Part shown: positions 35,216-48,100 of the stretch, piece by piece
Position numbering within the stretch: position 1 is the stretch's first letter
How the letters are laid out: each line of letters starts with the position of its first letter
Position numbers and translations under genes: made by a program
From: Owenia fusiformis
Lineage: Eukaryota > Annelida > Polychaeta > Sabellida > Oweniidae
Length of the DNA: 64,000 nucleotides
Direction of reading: 5' to 3'
Assembly: GCA_903813345.2 (NCBI GenBank)
Contig: CAIIXF020000009.1
Location: forward strand, 3,598,001-3,662,000
The notes under the pieces: generated by a model
What the model was told of the DNA's origin: nothing
Databases searched by the model: none
What the model saw: the letters and a program-made list of their open reading frames with translations, nothing else

Positions 35216-36861
35216 CAGCGAAATGGAGAATTGGTTAACTGTACTGTGTTTCGGTAAAAAGCCACTCTGAAGTTTATAAATCAAGTTATTTTCTAAAAGA
35301 AATGATAAAAAGTGTTTATGTATAATTGTTTCAATTGCTTTTGAAAGGCTGCTTAAGAGGGTTACAGGTCTATAATTTGAAATCAAACCTTTGTCACCCT
35401 TTTTATAAAGGGGGGTTATGAATCCTTCTTTCCATATATCAGGAAAAATATTTTCTTTAAAAAATTTATTAAAAAGCTCAGCAGTTGGTATTGCTAGAGA
35501 TTTAGCACAGTCTTTAACATTTTGTTAGATATATTGTCAGGCCCATGTGCTTTAGAAATGTCAAGATCTTTTAAAATGTTAAATACTTCGTCAGGAGTAG
35601 TTTTGATTTCCTTAAAAATATGATGAATTCTGGGTCTAAATATTGGAGTGTAATCCTCTGGAATAGTGACAATGTTCTTGCTTACAAAGTATTTAATTAA
35701 AACATAATTGCTTTATCAGAGCTGGTGGCTGCTGATAAGTTAGAATTAGGGTCAAATAAAACCGGAATTGATGTAACTGGATTTTTTCCAAGTAAGTCAC
35801 GAATCAAAGACCAGTAGTCAACAGAATTTTGGAGGTGTTCTCAATTTTTTCCCGAATTTTAAATTCATGTTCAGATTTTGCTTCTGAAATCAATTTGTTC
35901 ACTTTCTTACTTTGAATTTTAAATTGCGTATGATAGCTCAAAATGTTAGTGGATTTGTATTTGTGGTGAAGTTTGTTTCTTTTATAAATCTCCTTTTTGA
36001 TGTTATTGGAAAACCAAGGTTGATCATTCATCATACCTGGTTGAAATAGTCTTATGAGATACATTTGTTTTAATTATGTCTAGAAAAGTTCTAACAAAGA
36101 GCTATTATAGTTTCTGAATTTTTTGATTCAGTATGTCAGAGTCTTCTGTTTTGAAATGCCATAACGTTTTCTTAATTGAGGGTTCTCTTGGAATATTTAC
36201 CCTAACTTTGCTGACAATTGTACAGTGATCTGAGTTCCCAATTGGCGGGTCAACAGTAACAGATAGAAGATGATCAGAGTCAGTTATTAAAAGGTGAATG
36301 CATGATTTAGAAACATTTGTAATCCGTGTAGGTTCATTTACCAACTGTTGTAGTCCTAGGTCAAATAGAATATTATTTAATTCCGAGCCAGCTAAATTAT
36401 CAATATCGTTGTCATACCAAATGTTATTTCTTGCATTAAAGCCTCCATTTAATATTACACCATCTGTTGGTAGCAAAAGCACTTGAGAAATATTTAACTT
36501 TAAAGAATCTAAGTGAAGTATAGTTGCATCTGCTGACATTGATGGTGAGCGGTAGAAAAAACCATACATAAAAACTTTATGTTGAGCCTTAACCTCTACC
36601 CAACAATTTGCTAAATTTCGGGACATTAACGTATCACATACTTTAGCCTCAATGCTATCATGTGACCATAACAAGAGACCTCTTCCCTCATTTGAAGCAT
36701 ACTTTTGAGTTCAATTCTTCATCAGTGACATTGCCTGATTCACAAAGTGCTATCAGATGAAAGTCACCATTTAAAGCAAAATCTTTTAAAAATGCTAACC
36801 TTGTCAGAGATTCTGCCTTCACACTATTTATATTTGTGAATAATATTTTCAAATCATCAAC

Positions 36862-36888
36862 TGGGCCTGGGTTTGTTTCTATGTCCCC
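36862..36888 (-). other. 2A-like ribosome-skipping motif in LINE ORF2
   Basis: Codons for GDIETNPGP match the D-(V/I)-E-x-N-P-G-P consensus of 2A peptides, at which the ribosome omits the Gly-Pro bond. It is preceded by a Leu-rich stretch (LLLLLC) and followed directly by the endonuclease, the arrangement reported for 2A-bearing non-LTR elements. Confidence 0.8.
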
Positions 36889-37560
36889 ACATAGCAAAAG
36901 TAACAACCTACCAATATGGCCTGGATTGTGAAAAATTAATGACATACCAGGAATGCAAGTTAGGGTCATTAAAAATACAACAATTTTCACAAATATCAGT
37001 GTGACATTGCGATGCAACTTTACTAGGTTTTTTAAAATACTGAGTAGCAACCATGTTAACATGCAAATATATGTGATTTCGCATAAGAGTGCAATGGCAA
37101 ATGCTAAAGACTTCAAAAGTATAGGAATGTTAGTGAAAGGTAAAATCCATAACCCTCCACAGATTAGTAAGAGGGTTAATAACCGAAGGTATTCATTAAC
37201 AATATCTTTGGAACAAGACTTTTGTTTAATGTTTAATAAGATTACCACATTATTAAAAAGTCCTACTGCTGACCTCCATGACTCTAAACTAACAGTCATA
37301 AGCCTATTCCCACTTTTGCAGGATGGTCACTAACACATAAACTAATATCAAAAAGTATGCAAGAAATTAACATCAATGGCCCATAGAACTCACAGTTTAC
37401 CCATATTAAGCTAGTATTATATTCAGAATGACTATTTGCAAACTGCGACACAAAACACACGAAAGAGAAAAACACACTAATTGTGTCCTGTATGAAGTTT
37501 GCATGGAACATTTGTAATATCATGGTTTCATGTGGATGGGAGAGATACTGGCCAAATCAA

Positions 37561-39596
37561 GTCCAATTGTAAAAAGTAAAGTTGAAAGTACAATAATATG
37601 ACAAACAAAAATCCATACTATAAAGCTATAGCTCGATTAGGTAGTACCACACTATCACAAGAAATTGAATCTAGAGACAACTTACAAAAATCGAATTCCC
37701 ATAATAATGTGTATGTAAATTATCTCAATTTTCAATAATCAGTTCTATCTTGTCATACAGATATGAAATAGCTTAGATAATTTATCCATATTTGTCATTT
37801 TTAGCAATTTGTTCCTCAACAGCAAAACATGCTAAAAGTGTTCAGCATGTATGTTAACCTTAATTGGTATGTATGGCTGTATACATGTATACTGTGCATC
37901 TATTATAGGGAAAAAACAAAAAAAACTACACATAACATAAACAAAACATTAAAAACAAGTCAACAGCACAGCCTAGTCAACTCCTAATCAACAAACTTAT
38001 ACTCTGTAATGTGCATACAATCTTATTCTGGTATAAAATAACTGGACAATAGGAAAAGCTTGCTTTCTCTGAACATAGCATCGATAGAGAAAATAAGTTC
38101 TGAATTGCCTACTTGGCAGAGTCCCAACAAAAATACACCTGTAGATCAAGAGTCAGTTCACTGTATAACATGTATGAGTGTCTTTTCAATCAGTGGACTT
38201 GGAAAAACATAAACAGCAGCAATGTATGTACTGTGTGCACACATAAAACTCTATACGGTGAGGCTGAAAAGGCTAAACATTGTGCACGATATTTCACTCT
38301 AATTCCACTGCTATAGAACCTAGAAAATGAACCAATGAAGTGTTGACGCATTGTAGCTTCACATATAAATATAAGTTATAGGGTGGCAAATATAGATTAC
38401 TTTATATGTTGTACATACCTTGTTCATCTTGTACTAGTCCAACAACATTAGACCTAGCCCGGGCCTCGTTTCTTATCTGACATGTGTTATGGCCCGGCTA
38501 GGTCTAACCTCCATGACCATTTTGCCTTTGATGCGTTAATTTAATCGTTCAGCAGGTTTCGACAAGCGGAACTAATTGAACCCTGAAAACATGGCAATGT
38601 TACACAAAGAATGTGATTCAAGCATGCATACATACCTTATAAACACATACACCCCGTCCCGTATCCCCCTTAGACCCTATTGATGCATAATTACGAAAAT
38701 ATTGGAGACAGGTTTGGAATATGACGAAAATGTCGGTCAGTTTCGGTAACATCGAAATTGCAAATCGTTTCAGGAATTAACCGTCATCACGGCACTGCAT
38801 TAACGAACAGTTGGTTTGCAATTAATAACTATTTTGCGTGTATATACGCGCTATATAAATTAATCAAAGATACCTGTTATCCTCAAAATTGATCTTTTTA
38901 TCCCGAGTAATCGCGATAATAATTATCAATCTATTTGACAACAATTTCGTTTCGCTGGTAGTTTAATTTTACGATCCGGGACACTCAGACGAACAGACAC
39001 AATGACGGACATGCGGAAATGTCACTTTAGAGATTGGTAAGTGTAGCCTCATTTTACTCGTATAAATGAACATTTAACACAATAATATTGTGTTAAATCG
39101 CTTGATGTTATGTGTTTTTATATTATTGTCAAGTATCAGTTGCACGTTATCGCGGAAAAATGGTTTCGATGGATTCAGAACTTGCATCAAAGGAAAGAAT
39201 AGTAAGGAGGTTAAACTCAATAATGGCCCCAAGAAAATTCCTAATAATAAAGAACGCCGTTATTGAGTTTAACGACGTTGAACTAATCTTGTACATGCTA
39301 CACCACATAAAAACTCAATTATATCTGTATATCGAAACAACGTAACATGAAATGACCAAAGCTGTACTGAATCATTGCGCATGCGCATTAACTTGACCTC
39401 TTGGTCATAGCTGTATGTAAACAAAACCACATGTAGTAGAATACAGATACGCTTGTCACCCAGAATAGTAACTACTAGAAAACACCGATTCAGCAGAGTT
39501 TATCAGAAATATTGATATACAATTATTCAGGAGTAAGGTTACTCGTCTGGAACTGTCAGTATACACAAGTGTTTTCATAAACAATGTACAAACGTT
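37561..39596. other. Non-coding between LINE ORF1 and ORF2
   Basis: No gene supported. There is a 60-bp hairpin at 38,449-38,515 (GACCTAGCCCGGGCC / GGCCCGGCTAGGTC). The plus-strand frame at 39,112-39,345 has no recognisable motif. It may be the original LINE spacer plus insertions. Confidence 0.4.
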
Positions 39597-40650
39597 CACT
39601 TAGTTGAAGGGGGTTCAGATCTAGGGGCCCCTCCCCCAGTTGCCCTGTCAGTGAGAGTTGGGTGTAGCGTAGAAGGGCGGCTTTGTGAAGTTGCTGCAGG
39701 TCTAGCCTGGGATCGTCCATACTCCCTAATAGTAGTTTCCACACTCTCATTTACCTCAAATTTGACAATGTCCCCGTTACATAGCTTCCCTAGAATTTTG
39801 CCATTGTTTGACTATTGTTGGACAATTTGTGGATGATCCTTAACTTCACTGAGTAGTTGACGGTTCATATGGCTAAGATCTTCATAAATAATAATGTTAG
39901 TACCTTTAAGTCGTTTTCTGCTTGAGATTACTTCGGACTTTTTGGGCCTCCATTTCAGCTTCGCAATTATCGGACGAGGGTTCTTTTCCCCAGCACGATA
40001 TGGTCGGATCCTGTGGCTCACCTCGATGTCATAAGGCTGTAGTAATCCAGGCATCTGAGGCTGTATAGCATCACAGATTGCTTTATTGCAATCCTCGTTG
40101 TCCCTTTCAGTTTTGGTTGCAGCTTCAGGTATAGGTATTCCCAAGAATCGTAGCGTATTCTTGCGCGAATATTGTGCATTGTGGTTCACGTCACTTGTTA
40201 GAGCGTTCAGCCTCTCCGTTAGCACGTTAACTTCAGTTTTTAGCTTCTGGTTTTGTAATTCAACCTTTGAAAGTCTGTCGTTTGTCTTCTCAAACGCCTT
40301 TGAGACGACCCTATCTATCATCTTTTCGATTTTTACCTCATTGTGTTTCAATAGTTTGCTCATATAGGACTCCATCCATTCCTGTGTCACGGGAGTCAGT
40401 TTGGGGTGGGATTTGGGAGTGTCCACAGACATTTCGCTAGCCTGAATGTCGCCAATGGTGTCCTCGAACGGTTCACCCTCGGTTTCATCATATTCATGAT
40501 CGTCCTCTTGGTCACTAAAGCGTCCTGATGACACTCGGCCTTCTTTTGTATCCTTTAATCGTCTTTTTACTGGACTTTGAATTTCTGTAACTTCAATGTT
40601 CACAAAGTAAACATAACACTTGGCGAACAAAAAGTTAAAGCATTCCATTT
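39597..40650 (-). pseudogene. LINE ORF1 (coiled coil plus RRM-like domain), interrupted
   Basis: A 278-residue frame (40,648-39,812) begins with an acidic N-terminus and continues with a heptad-rich region (FEKTNDRLSKVELQNQKLKT...LTERLNALTSDV). The RNA-binding core follows: NAQYSRKNTLRFLGIP, SHRIRP, NPRPIIAKLKWRPKK and GTNIIIYEDLS. This is the L1-ORF1/Transposase_22-like layout. A TAG after KDHPQIVQQ interrupts it. The frame then continues SNNGKILGKLCNGDIVKFEV to a stop near 39,597. It may belong to the same element as the ORF2 at 33.5-37.6 kb, but the 2.3-kb gap leaves that open. Confidence 0.75.
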
Positions 40651-40894
40651 TCTATATAACATTTTTGCTGAAGCATTTACTGAATAGATATCCATTCACT
40701 ATAAGTATACTTTTTACGTCTTGATAAAGCTGTTGGATACCAATGACAAAAGTTACCCGACTTTTTGTGACTATGAGTCTAAGAAAGCATTCTTGAGATT
40801 AAAATTGATAATAGATAATCCATTTTGATATTCAATTTTTGGGCAATTAAAAATCCCTGCCTGTATTTAGTAAGCTGAATACCAATGCCAAAGT

Positions 40895-41622
40895 AGATAC
40901 TCCCCTCCATAAGTTTGGCAGCCTAAGCTCCCGCATTGAACTACGTGTTAAAGCCTCATTACGTTTGAATTTGTATTTACTTAACCGGCGATGAAATAAC
41001 TTATAATATTGATGGAAACGTAACTTGACTTATTTCCAATACCTCCAAATTTTCTCAATTTTTTCCTCAATTACAATAAGTCAAAAATTGATGATTTCAT
41101 AAATTTTTGAAAATCGTCATTCCCATACAATCCAATGGGAAATGGAGGGTTCGGAGCAAATCAGAAATCAGGATATCTTTTCAGTAAAAGATTCAGCAAA
41201 AAATATTTTATATAGAAAATTAAATTGCCTAGCCTTTTTGTACACTAAGTGTTTAGTTTATTTGATGAATACTAAAGTTACAGCGCTTCAAAGTCATTTT
41301 TGAAAATACCTTTGCGCCTCCTGCCTGTGTTATTTCGATGTGAGAGTTTGTTTTTTTTGAAGAACAATTTGACTTTAAAGCCCTATAACCTCGTTGAACC
41401 TGAAGACACATACAATTACTATTAAATGAAGTCAGCAAATTCAATTGCCTGCCTAACTCGTATTTTTGCAAGGACTCGGATGAATGGATATTCTGTCATA
41501 TGAACTGCGGCAAACCTACCATTTCCCATTGGTTAACATGGGAATGTCGATTTTCATAATTCATCAAATTTATCATCAATTTTTGACTAAGGTTGCAAAA
41601 CTTATGGAGGGGAGTGTACAAC
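40895..41622. mobile_element. Foldback/TIR element, about 0.73 kb
   Basis: ACTCCCCTCCATAAGTTTGG near the left end pairs with its inverse in ACTTATGGAGGGGAGT near the right. A longer inner pair (41,083-41,148 with 41,519-41,587) contains CCAATGGGAAATGG / CCATTTCCCATTGG. Fragments occur at 9.9 kb and 29.9 kb. Confidence 0.65.
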
Positions 41623-43149
41623 GAGTACTTGGGCTAATAGCAGCGTCAACATTGATTAGCTAATTATTCCATGAACAGGAGACAATTTAGATATTTTCCA
41701 AGTTCAATTCATCTATTTCTCTTTTCAGTTTTTTTAGACATATACAAAGGCCGATGCAGAAGTTCTGATAAAAATGATGTATCTTTTTCTTAAGAAGACG
41801 AGATCACTTGGAATTTTTACACAAATTGCACTATTTATATTTATTGATAGAACTTTCTGTAATCACACTTTTCCTACCCCATGGTAGGGGCACTTGGTCC
41901 AGGATTTGAGCTCATATTGACATCATAACTCATATTGAAAATCTGAAAAACTTAATCCAACTGTGCAATCATATTTGAGGTAAAACTCAACAAAGATACT
42001 CAAATAATTGTCCTTCGGCATTAATACACTACATTAATACACCCTGATATCTATCCATCCACTGTTTGTATACACCTTTTCAGTTCTGGTGAGATGTCAA
42101 CAGCATTCTTGATTTAAACAAATGTTCTTAAATATGAGACTCTCGGATCCCCCTCTGTATGACCGGTCCAAAGTCCAAACAGGGGTCCAAACAAAGTCCA
42201 GGGGAATTATCTGGAAACTATGGAGAATGCCCTAATATCCTTCGGCCCTAAAACATACATATCAAACTTGTTGCTGATGATATTGCAGATTATGCCAGAT
42301 TTGTGACATGATGTGTTGTCTGAGGCAAACATGATTGAATCTATGGCTCTGTTCGGTCGCTTTTTTCTGAATTGCTTTACGTAGATGAACTGAAAGCGTT
42401 GTGTCTCATGTCTTGTCTAATAATGTATCATGCAGCGTTCATGTTTTCTGTATCAAACAGAATTTATAATAATTTCACACTAATGAGAAGAGGACATTAA
42501 CAGCAGTTATTGTTAAAACAGACATTTGTAGAATTACGTAACCTTGTAATGGGGTTTCGATCATTTGTTCAAAGAAATCCAATTTTAAACTTCACAAATC
42601 TTACCCTATCCCGCTATAGTGTAATTGAGGTAACCATAGCAAACATAACTTCAGAAATATTCATTACCAGCATCATCATTTTTATATCCTATGGGGGAAT
42701 AAATGACTCTCAAAATTTTGTGGAAACCGGATGATAAACTAATTTAAAGCATTTTTATGAGAACTTCTGGATCGATCTACTAATACTGACATGAAAAAAG
42801 ACAACCCGTGTGGTTTTCCAAAGTATGGACTTTGAAGAGTAAAGCATCACTATTTTCAACATGACGCTTTACCTAAAAAACACATTCTTCGTTTATAAAA
42901 TACCATAACGTCAACGACTTAAATATTTTAACATTCGGCTTTTTAACAAACATTCATACCATTCTTGGTACTTCGCTTAAAACTCATGTAACAAAGGTGG
43001 TGAATGTTTTTCTTGTTAGAAGAATTACGTGAATGGTTACCTATGTTTATTCTCTGAACTATTTAATTAAATTAATTTCTTCAAATTCTAATTAATAATT
43101 CAGAAGATAGTGTCATTGTTTAATTGTTACGCGTTATTTGCTCAATGAT
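41623..43149. other. Non-coding, nothing recognised
   Basis: Intergenic between the LINE remains and the relic SCP exon. No supported gene. Confidence 0.4.
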
Positions 43150-43240
43150 ACTACACATGTTCATCGAGCAGAAGCAGCATTCTGCGTGGATATTCCCGGG
43201 GGAATTCATATAAGTTTAAGTGGATATGTACTGCACTACG
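43150..43240 (-). pseudogene. Decayed SCP terminal exon
   Basis: On the minus strand this reads MNSPGNIHA, then loses one base relative to gene 1 exon 11, then gives RMLLLLDEHV and TAG in the shifted frame. The stretch from the MNSPG codons to the end matches gene 1 exon 11 closely. Upstream of MNSPG the similarity fades and an in-frame TAA appears. It lies 1.9 kb beyond the gene 2 stop and has no partner exons nearby, so it is a relic of an older last exon or of a third copy. Confidence 0.75.
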
Positions 43241-44784
43241 ACTATGCAATTATTGGGCAAACACCACAAGTTTATGACAAATGTTGCCTACATCACCATT
43301 TATATGTGTCACCATAGTTCGTATTATACAGGCATAATATCCAATATTACTTTGAGTTGCCAAGTATCATGTCTCAGCTCATAAATGGGAAAAAGTTACA
43401 GCCGTCTCCAAACCGAGGCCGATGAGTACAAATGGTCCAAGGAAATTTAAAATGTCTTACAAAGTTTATACGAGGATCATAATTAAAATGCACATTCCAA
43501 ATCCAAGCGCGCGTAAGGTCATTTCTGAGAATAACTGCTGCCGATTGTCTAGGGAGACACATTGACTATTATTTTATTGTATTAATTTAGTGTTAAACTA
43601 AACTTTAATTTTGGCAAAATACTACATTTTAAAATACATTTAACTTTAACATTTGTGAATTATGTACCTTTTGGTAAACTTATAAATGATATATCACACA
43701 GACTATGGATACATCCGTATATGTATGCCTAGGAGGTCCTTTATGGAATCCGAAATCGCCGAAATGGTAAAATCAGTGCCCAGAATTAGCCGCACGTTCA
43801 CGAAGAGAGAACCAACACGGCTAGTGTGACACCTGCTTTACATATGTCGAACTCCGGCCGCCGACAGCCAAATGGCGACCACACATCAAAGTTCGAGATA
43901 TTTACAACATGTTACCACTTCTGGTTCTTAATAATCAACATACCTCGGCCACATTTGATCCTAAACAAAGTGTGTGCAAACTCAAAGTGTATGAAATCGT
44001 ATGGATTATGTATGTATTCTGCTAGTCGCGATTCAATGTGTTATAGGTATCACATAAATATAATTTTCGATAGAAAATCATAATTCACATACCAAATGAG
44101 ACTTGAGATTGTTATTTAGCCATTGATCATGAATTATACACTTTTACTTGAATAAAATATGTCACCAGCGTCTCACTTAAACATGTGGTGTGCAATGAGA
44201 AATAAGCATAATTTGCATAATGTTCCTAAACTGATACGCCCTGATGACCGCAAGCTAATAGCCCTAATCCAAACCCAAGTGAGTATAGGGTATGGGGAGG
44301 TCTCCAGGAGATGGTATGAGGGCACCCAATCTAAAAAATTGCTTAACTAAAGCTGGCAATTAAGACACGTTGAAAGAAATATAGCGAGCATCATTGATAC
44401 TGCTATATCAGCAAGGCGACTAAAACTAAAATCTATCATCAAATGAGGTGGCGGACCAATTGAACTCCTCTTTTTAGATCAAATATAATCCCAGTTGAAG
44501 GACTTGTTACATTAGATTATTACTAAGAACCCTTGGCACTTTATAACTGCAAAATTTGGGGTATGTAGGTTGGAAAATAAAAAAGTTATAGTGTCTTGAA
44601 AAAAGTGGCGTTTTTTGGCCCACCCTGTACAATAAACAAAATTTAATAGTCTCACTAAAAAGAGTAGTACGTGTATTGACAAATATTCGTATGCGTATCA
44701 TTACATCATTTTACTTAACATGAGGCAAAAGCTGCCCAATGATCAAGTTATCATATGAAGAATGACAATTTAATGTTTGGTTAC
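43241..44784. other. Non-coding 3' of gene 2
   Basis: No supported gene. GGCCCACCCTGTAC at about 44,618-44,631 resembles the ACAGGGTGG-type terminus of mariner-like elements. Small frames here lack motifs. Confidence 0.4.
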
Positions 44785-45110
44785 GATATAGATGATGCTT
44801 TATATGCCATTGCCTCGCTAAAACGTTTGAATTGTTGCCGCATAGTCGAACGTGCACTAATCATATTTTCCAGTCAGCATCTTGCCGAGAATATTTCCAG
44901 AGTAGATGATACTTTATATGCCCTTTCCTCGCTAAAACATTTGAATTATTGTATAGTCTAACGTGCATTAATCATATTTTCCAGTCAGCATCTTGCCGAG
45001 AATATTTCAAGAGTAGATGATACTTTATATGCCCTTTCCTCGCTAAAACATTTGAATAGTCTAACGTGCATTAATCATATTTTCCAGTCAGCATCTTGCC
45101 GAGAATATTT
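44785..45110 (-). repeat. Tandem copies of the gene 2 3' coding end
   Basis: Three units of roughly 100-115 bp repeat the last part of the gene 2 terminal exon plus its immediate 3' flank. On the plus strand each contains CCAGTCAGCATCTTGCCGAG, which corresponds to the NILGKMLTGK codons. Only the copy at 45,071-45,110 is attached to the full exon. The other two lie downstream and would be within or beyond the 3' UTR. Confidence 0.8.
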
Positions 45111-45193
45111 CCAGGAGAGTTAATATCAGTCGAGTGTAAAAACTGTATGGAACACAAATTCCAGTAGTCACGATCCATAGCAATACGTCCACC
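45071..45193 (-). CDS. Gene 2 terminal coding exon
   Basis: This 123-nt exon has acceptor ATTTTCAG and stop TAA at 45073-45071. It begins GGRIAMDRDYWNLCSIQFLH, passes INSPGN and ends ILGKMLTGKYD. The tail after SPGN differs from gene 1 (HARMLLLLDEQL), and the last 40 or so coding bases are repeated downstream in tandem. Confidence 0.86.
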   Translation of the reverse strand, partial: GGRIAMDRDYWNLCSIQFLHSTDINSPGNILGKMLTGKYD

Positions 45194-48100
45194 CTGAAAA
45201 TTATACGTATTTTTTATTTTTTATAAAATTATGAAAATTATACGTATGTTATTGCAAAATTGAATCTATTAAAAACACAAAAAAATCGATACTTTACTTA
45301 CATATGTCATCTCGTTGAAGCATTTCTCAATGACGTCATCTGGAATTTTGAATGGCCGATAAGCCGACACGAATGCGTCTTCCGTTATCAACCCATCGCC
45401 TATAACAAAAAATATTGTTAATGTTTCAAAAATGAATAACGTGCAAATTACACTGGAAAATCAACCCCCTATGGACAAATATCAATTGCTTTTACATAAT
45501 CTATCACTTCTCATTCTATCAATTTAGAAAAGTAAGATCTTAGTTACGAGTTACTAGATACAATATTGTTATAAAAACAACTGGAAATGCATTGCTCCTT
45601 TTATTCACATTCAATATTTCAGTACGAAATTAGATGGATTAAAGGCAGTACCCCCTCAAACTTACCGTTTCCAAGACTATCAATCACATCAAAGTAGAGA
45701 TCAAAGTAACTTCCATACCAATATGGTATCTTCATGGTCTTGGCTTTAATTTCCCTGCACATGTACTCCATAAAATTAAGATACTCGTCAACTGTTACCT
45801 TCGAAAGTCAACGAGATATGTTAAGAGAGTGGTCATATTTTTGCAGATTCGCTGCTCCAGGTTTACGTATATTAATGACATTTGTTTCACTCCAGAAAGC
45901 CATTGTTATGTTTCAATATTGCACAAAATAAGATGGACTAAAATGCATACATAACGTGTATAATAAACATAGTGTGTAAGCATGTCACGCATGAACTTCC
46001 TAAACAAGAATTCTCTGCATTTAAATGAATCATGAATTTATTAATTAACCATAGGATTTTCTGTAATAAATAATGAATTAACAACCTTATTATTAAAGTT
46101 AGTATCTGCACCGCGTTTTAACTCTCTCCACAGGCCTCTCATGACGTCATTACATCGTTGCCACTTAGGACTGCCCTCTGCCCACTTAGTTAAGGCTATG
46201 ATATTCTAAAATATAACTTCAATTCATTATATGACATGTACAATTTGGCGATAACATTTATTGCGTGTTTAGATTATTTTCATTTCCTGCCACTCATCTA
46301 TGTTTCCTAAGTGACATCCATACATTCAAGTAAATTTCATGTTAAAGGATTGGGTGAAATACATATTTAAGTGAAACCAACCAGAACGTACAGCCTCGGG
46401 AAATGGGTTGGGTGGGAGGGTAACTTATTTTTCAATCATTTCCCAATTTCATGATATTTCATCCAAATTCCATGATATGTAAACTATTATCGATTCCATT
46501 CGCTAATGACTACCTCCCTCGAATTCCCTATTTAGAATAAGCATTCACTCTACTCAATAATATAGATGTCACTTAGGAAATCTATGTTTCCTAAGTGACA
46601 TCCATACATTCAAGTAGATTTCATGTTAAAGGATTGGGTGAAATACACATTTAATTTTACCCTATACGGTGTATTTACATCCTGAATAATGTGATTTGTT
46701 AATTTTTACTACTCCCAATCCTCAAATCTTTAATAAAAAATTAACAAAAAACTAACGTGGACATCGGATTTGAGAGCAATCTCTCCCAGTAGTTCTAGTA
46801 GATGGTTTTCCATGATGTAATTATGAAGCTAATAAAACCTAAAATTGACCTCATATCAATGTTTCATTCATGAATTACTGGTGGGGAAAAATCAGTCCCC
46901 TAACATGAGTAATTAACCTCAATTGCCAATTACCTCCTACTGTGGAGAGACAACTCTCACATCCGAAGTCCACGTGGTTAAAACCACTAAGAGATCAGTG
47001 CTCCCGGACTTTAGATGTAAAGAGAAGCCAATTGTTTATCAGACTTCACTAGTTTCAAATGTTACAAACTCAAGTCATTTTCAAATTAGTTTACAAGAGG
47101 GTACATGGAATTAAACCATTACATAACCAATCACTTGCATAGGTTATCCAGTCATGTCAAAACAATTCAACCTACTGTCTATTGAGTAAACCCCAGTTTT
47201 CATTCAGTTGCCAATTACTAGATTATACCTGAGTGTCATTATTTTTGTCACACTGTACTATAACGTACTGTATAATGACCTCTAATTTTACTGTGTTATT
47301 AACACATTGAATTTCCAGTGTTCATTATAAGGCCATGTTATCAAGATTTTTCATGTCATCAATGTTCTATTTTTCTTTGTTTCTGTCAAATATTTGCCTC
47401 TCAGAAAACTTCTCTTATATTGTCTCATAGTTATATTCAATAGCCCCTTGCTCTGGCATATATCTCTGTATCTCTAGGCTCTCAAGGCCTTTTATTCATT
47501 ACCCCTCATGGTTCATATTTTTTGCCCCCTGCTTGCACATATATTTTCAGGCCCTTGGAGCCTTTTATTTTAGCCCCTTGCTCGGGCGCCCCTTGCTCGG
47601 GCATTTATATCTAGGCCCTCAAAGCCTTTTATTTTAGCCCCTTGCTCGGGCATTTATATCTAGGCCCTCAAAGCCTTTTACTTTTAGCCCCTTGCTCGGG
47701 CATTTATATCTCTATGCCCTCAAATCCTTTTAATCTCTAGGCCCTCAAAGCCTTTTATTTTAGCCCCTTGCTCGGGCATTATATCTCTAGGCCCTCAAAG
47801 CCTTTTATTTTAGCCCCTTGCTCGGGCGCCCCTTGCTCGGGCATGTAAATCAAAATATGCTTACCACTGCTGAATGTACGTCTGGCCACTTCGAATTCCC
47901 TATTTAGAATAAACATTCACTCTACTCAATAATATAGATGTCACTTAGGAAACTAACCATTTTTGTCCCTCTTTTTCGATCTTTCGTTCTTTCATACTAG
48001 CTTCTTGTCCAACTCACTCCCTATTTCCTGATTTTAAAAATGAATGATATCTACAGGAAGATCAACACAGAGGAAGTGGTCATTTGTTAACTACACCAAG

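Larger units (their letters stand above)
33490..37560 (-). mobile_element. Degraded LINE ORF2 (2A-like motif, endonuclease, reverse transcriptase)
   Basis: Reading 5' to 3' on the minus strand there are five parts. (1) A hydrophobic N-terminal region from 37,299 with several membrane-like stretches. (2) GDIETNPGP at 36,888-36,862. (3) An APE-type endonuclease beginning LKILFTNINSV, with GGFNARN, PTRITN and SDH motifs. (4) A linker PWFSNNIKKEIYKRNKLHHK. (5) A reverse transcriptase with GFITPLYKKGDKG, ISNYRPVTLLSSLSK, LQSGFLPKHSTVNQ, AFDLVPHK, GVPQ, stop, [16 protein letters not shown] and FADDTS. A thumb segment begins GLILDQHLNFNDHI. Frameshifts near 36,680 and elsewhere, a stop in the GVPQG motif and an 870-bp insertion show it is dead. 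The C-terminal end is missing or replaced beyond about 33,490. Clade is probably CR1/L2-like. Confidence 0.85.

Noticed and set aside
36953-37333. 126-codon plus-strand frame
   Set aside because: Antisense shadow of the LINE ORF2 leader.
39002-39345. Possible two-exon gene (ATGACGGACATGCGG with GTAAGT donor)
   Set aside because: No frame-compatible second exon with recognisable content; neither half matches a family.
40086-40367. 93-codon plus-strand frame
   Set aside because: Antisense shadow of LINE ORF1.
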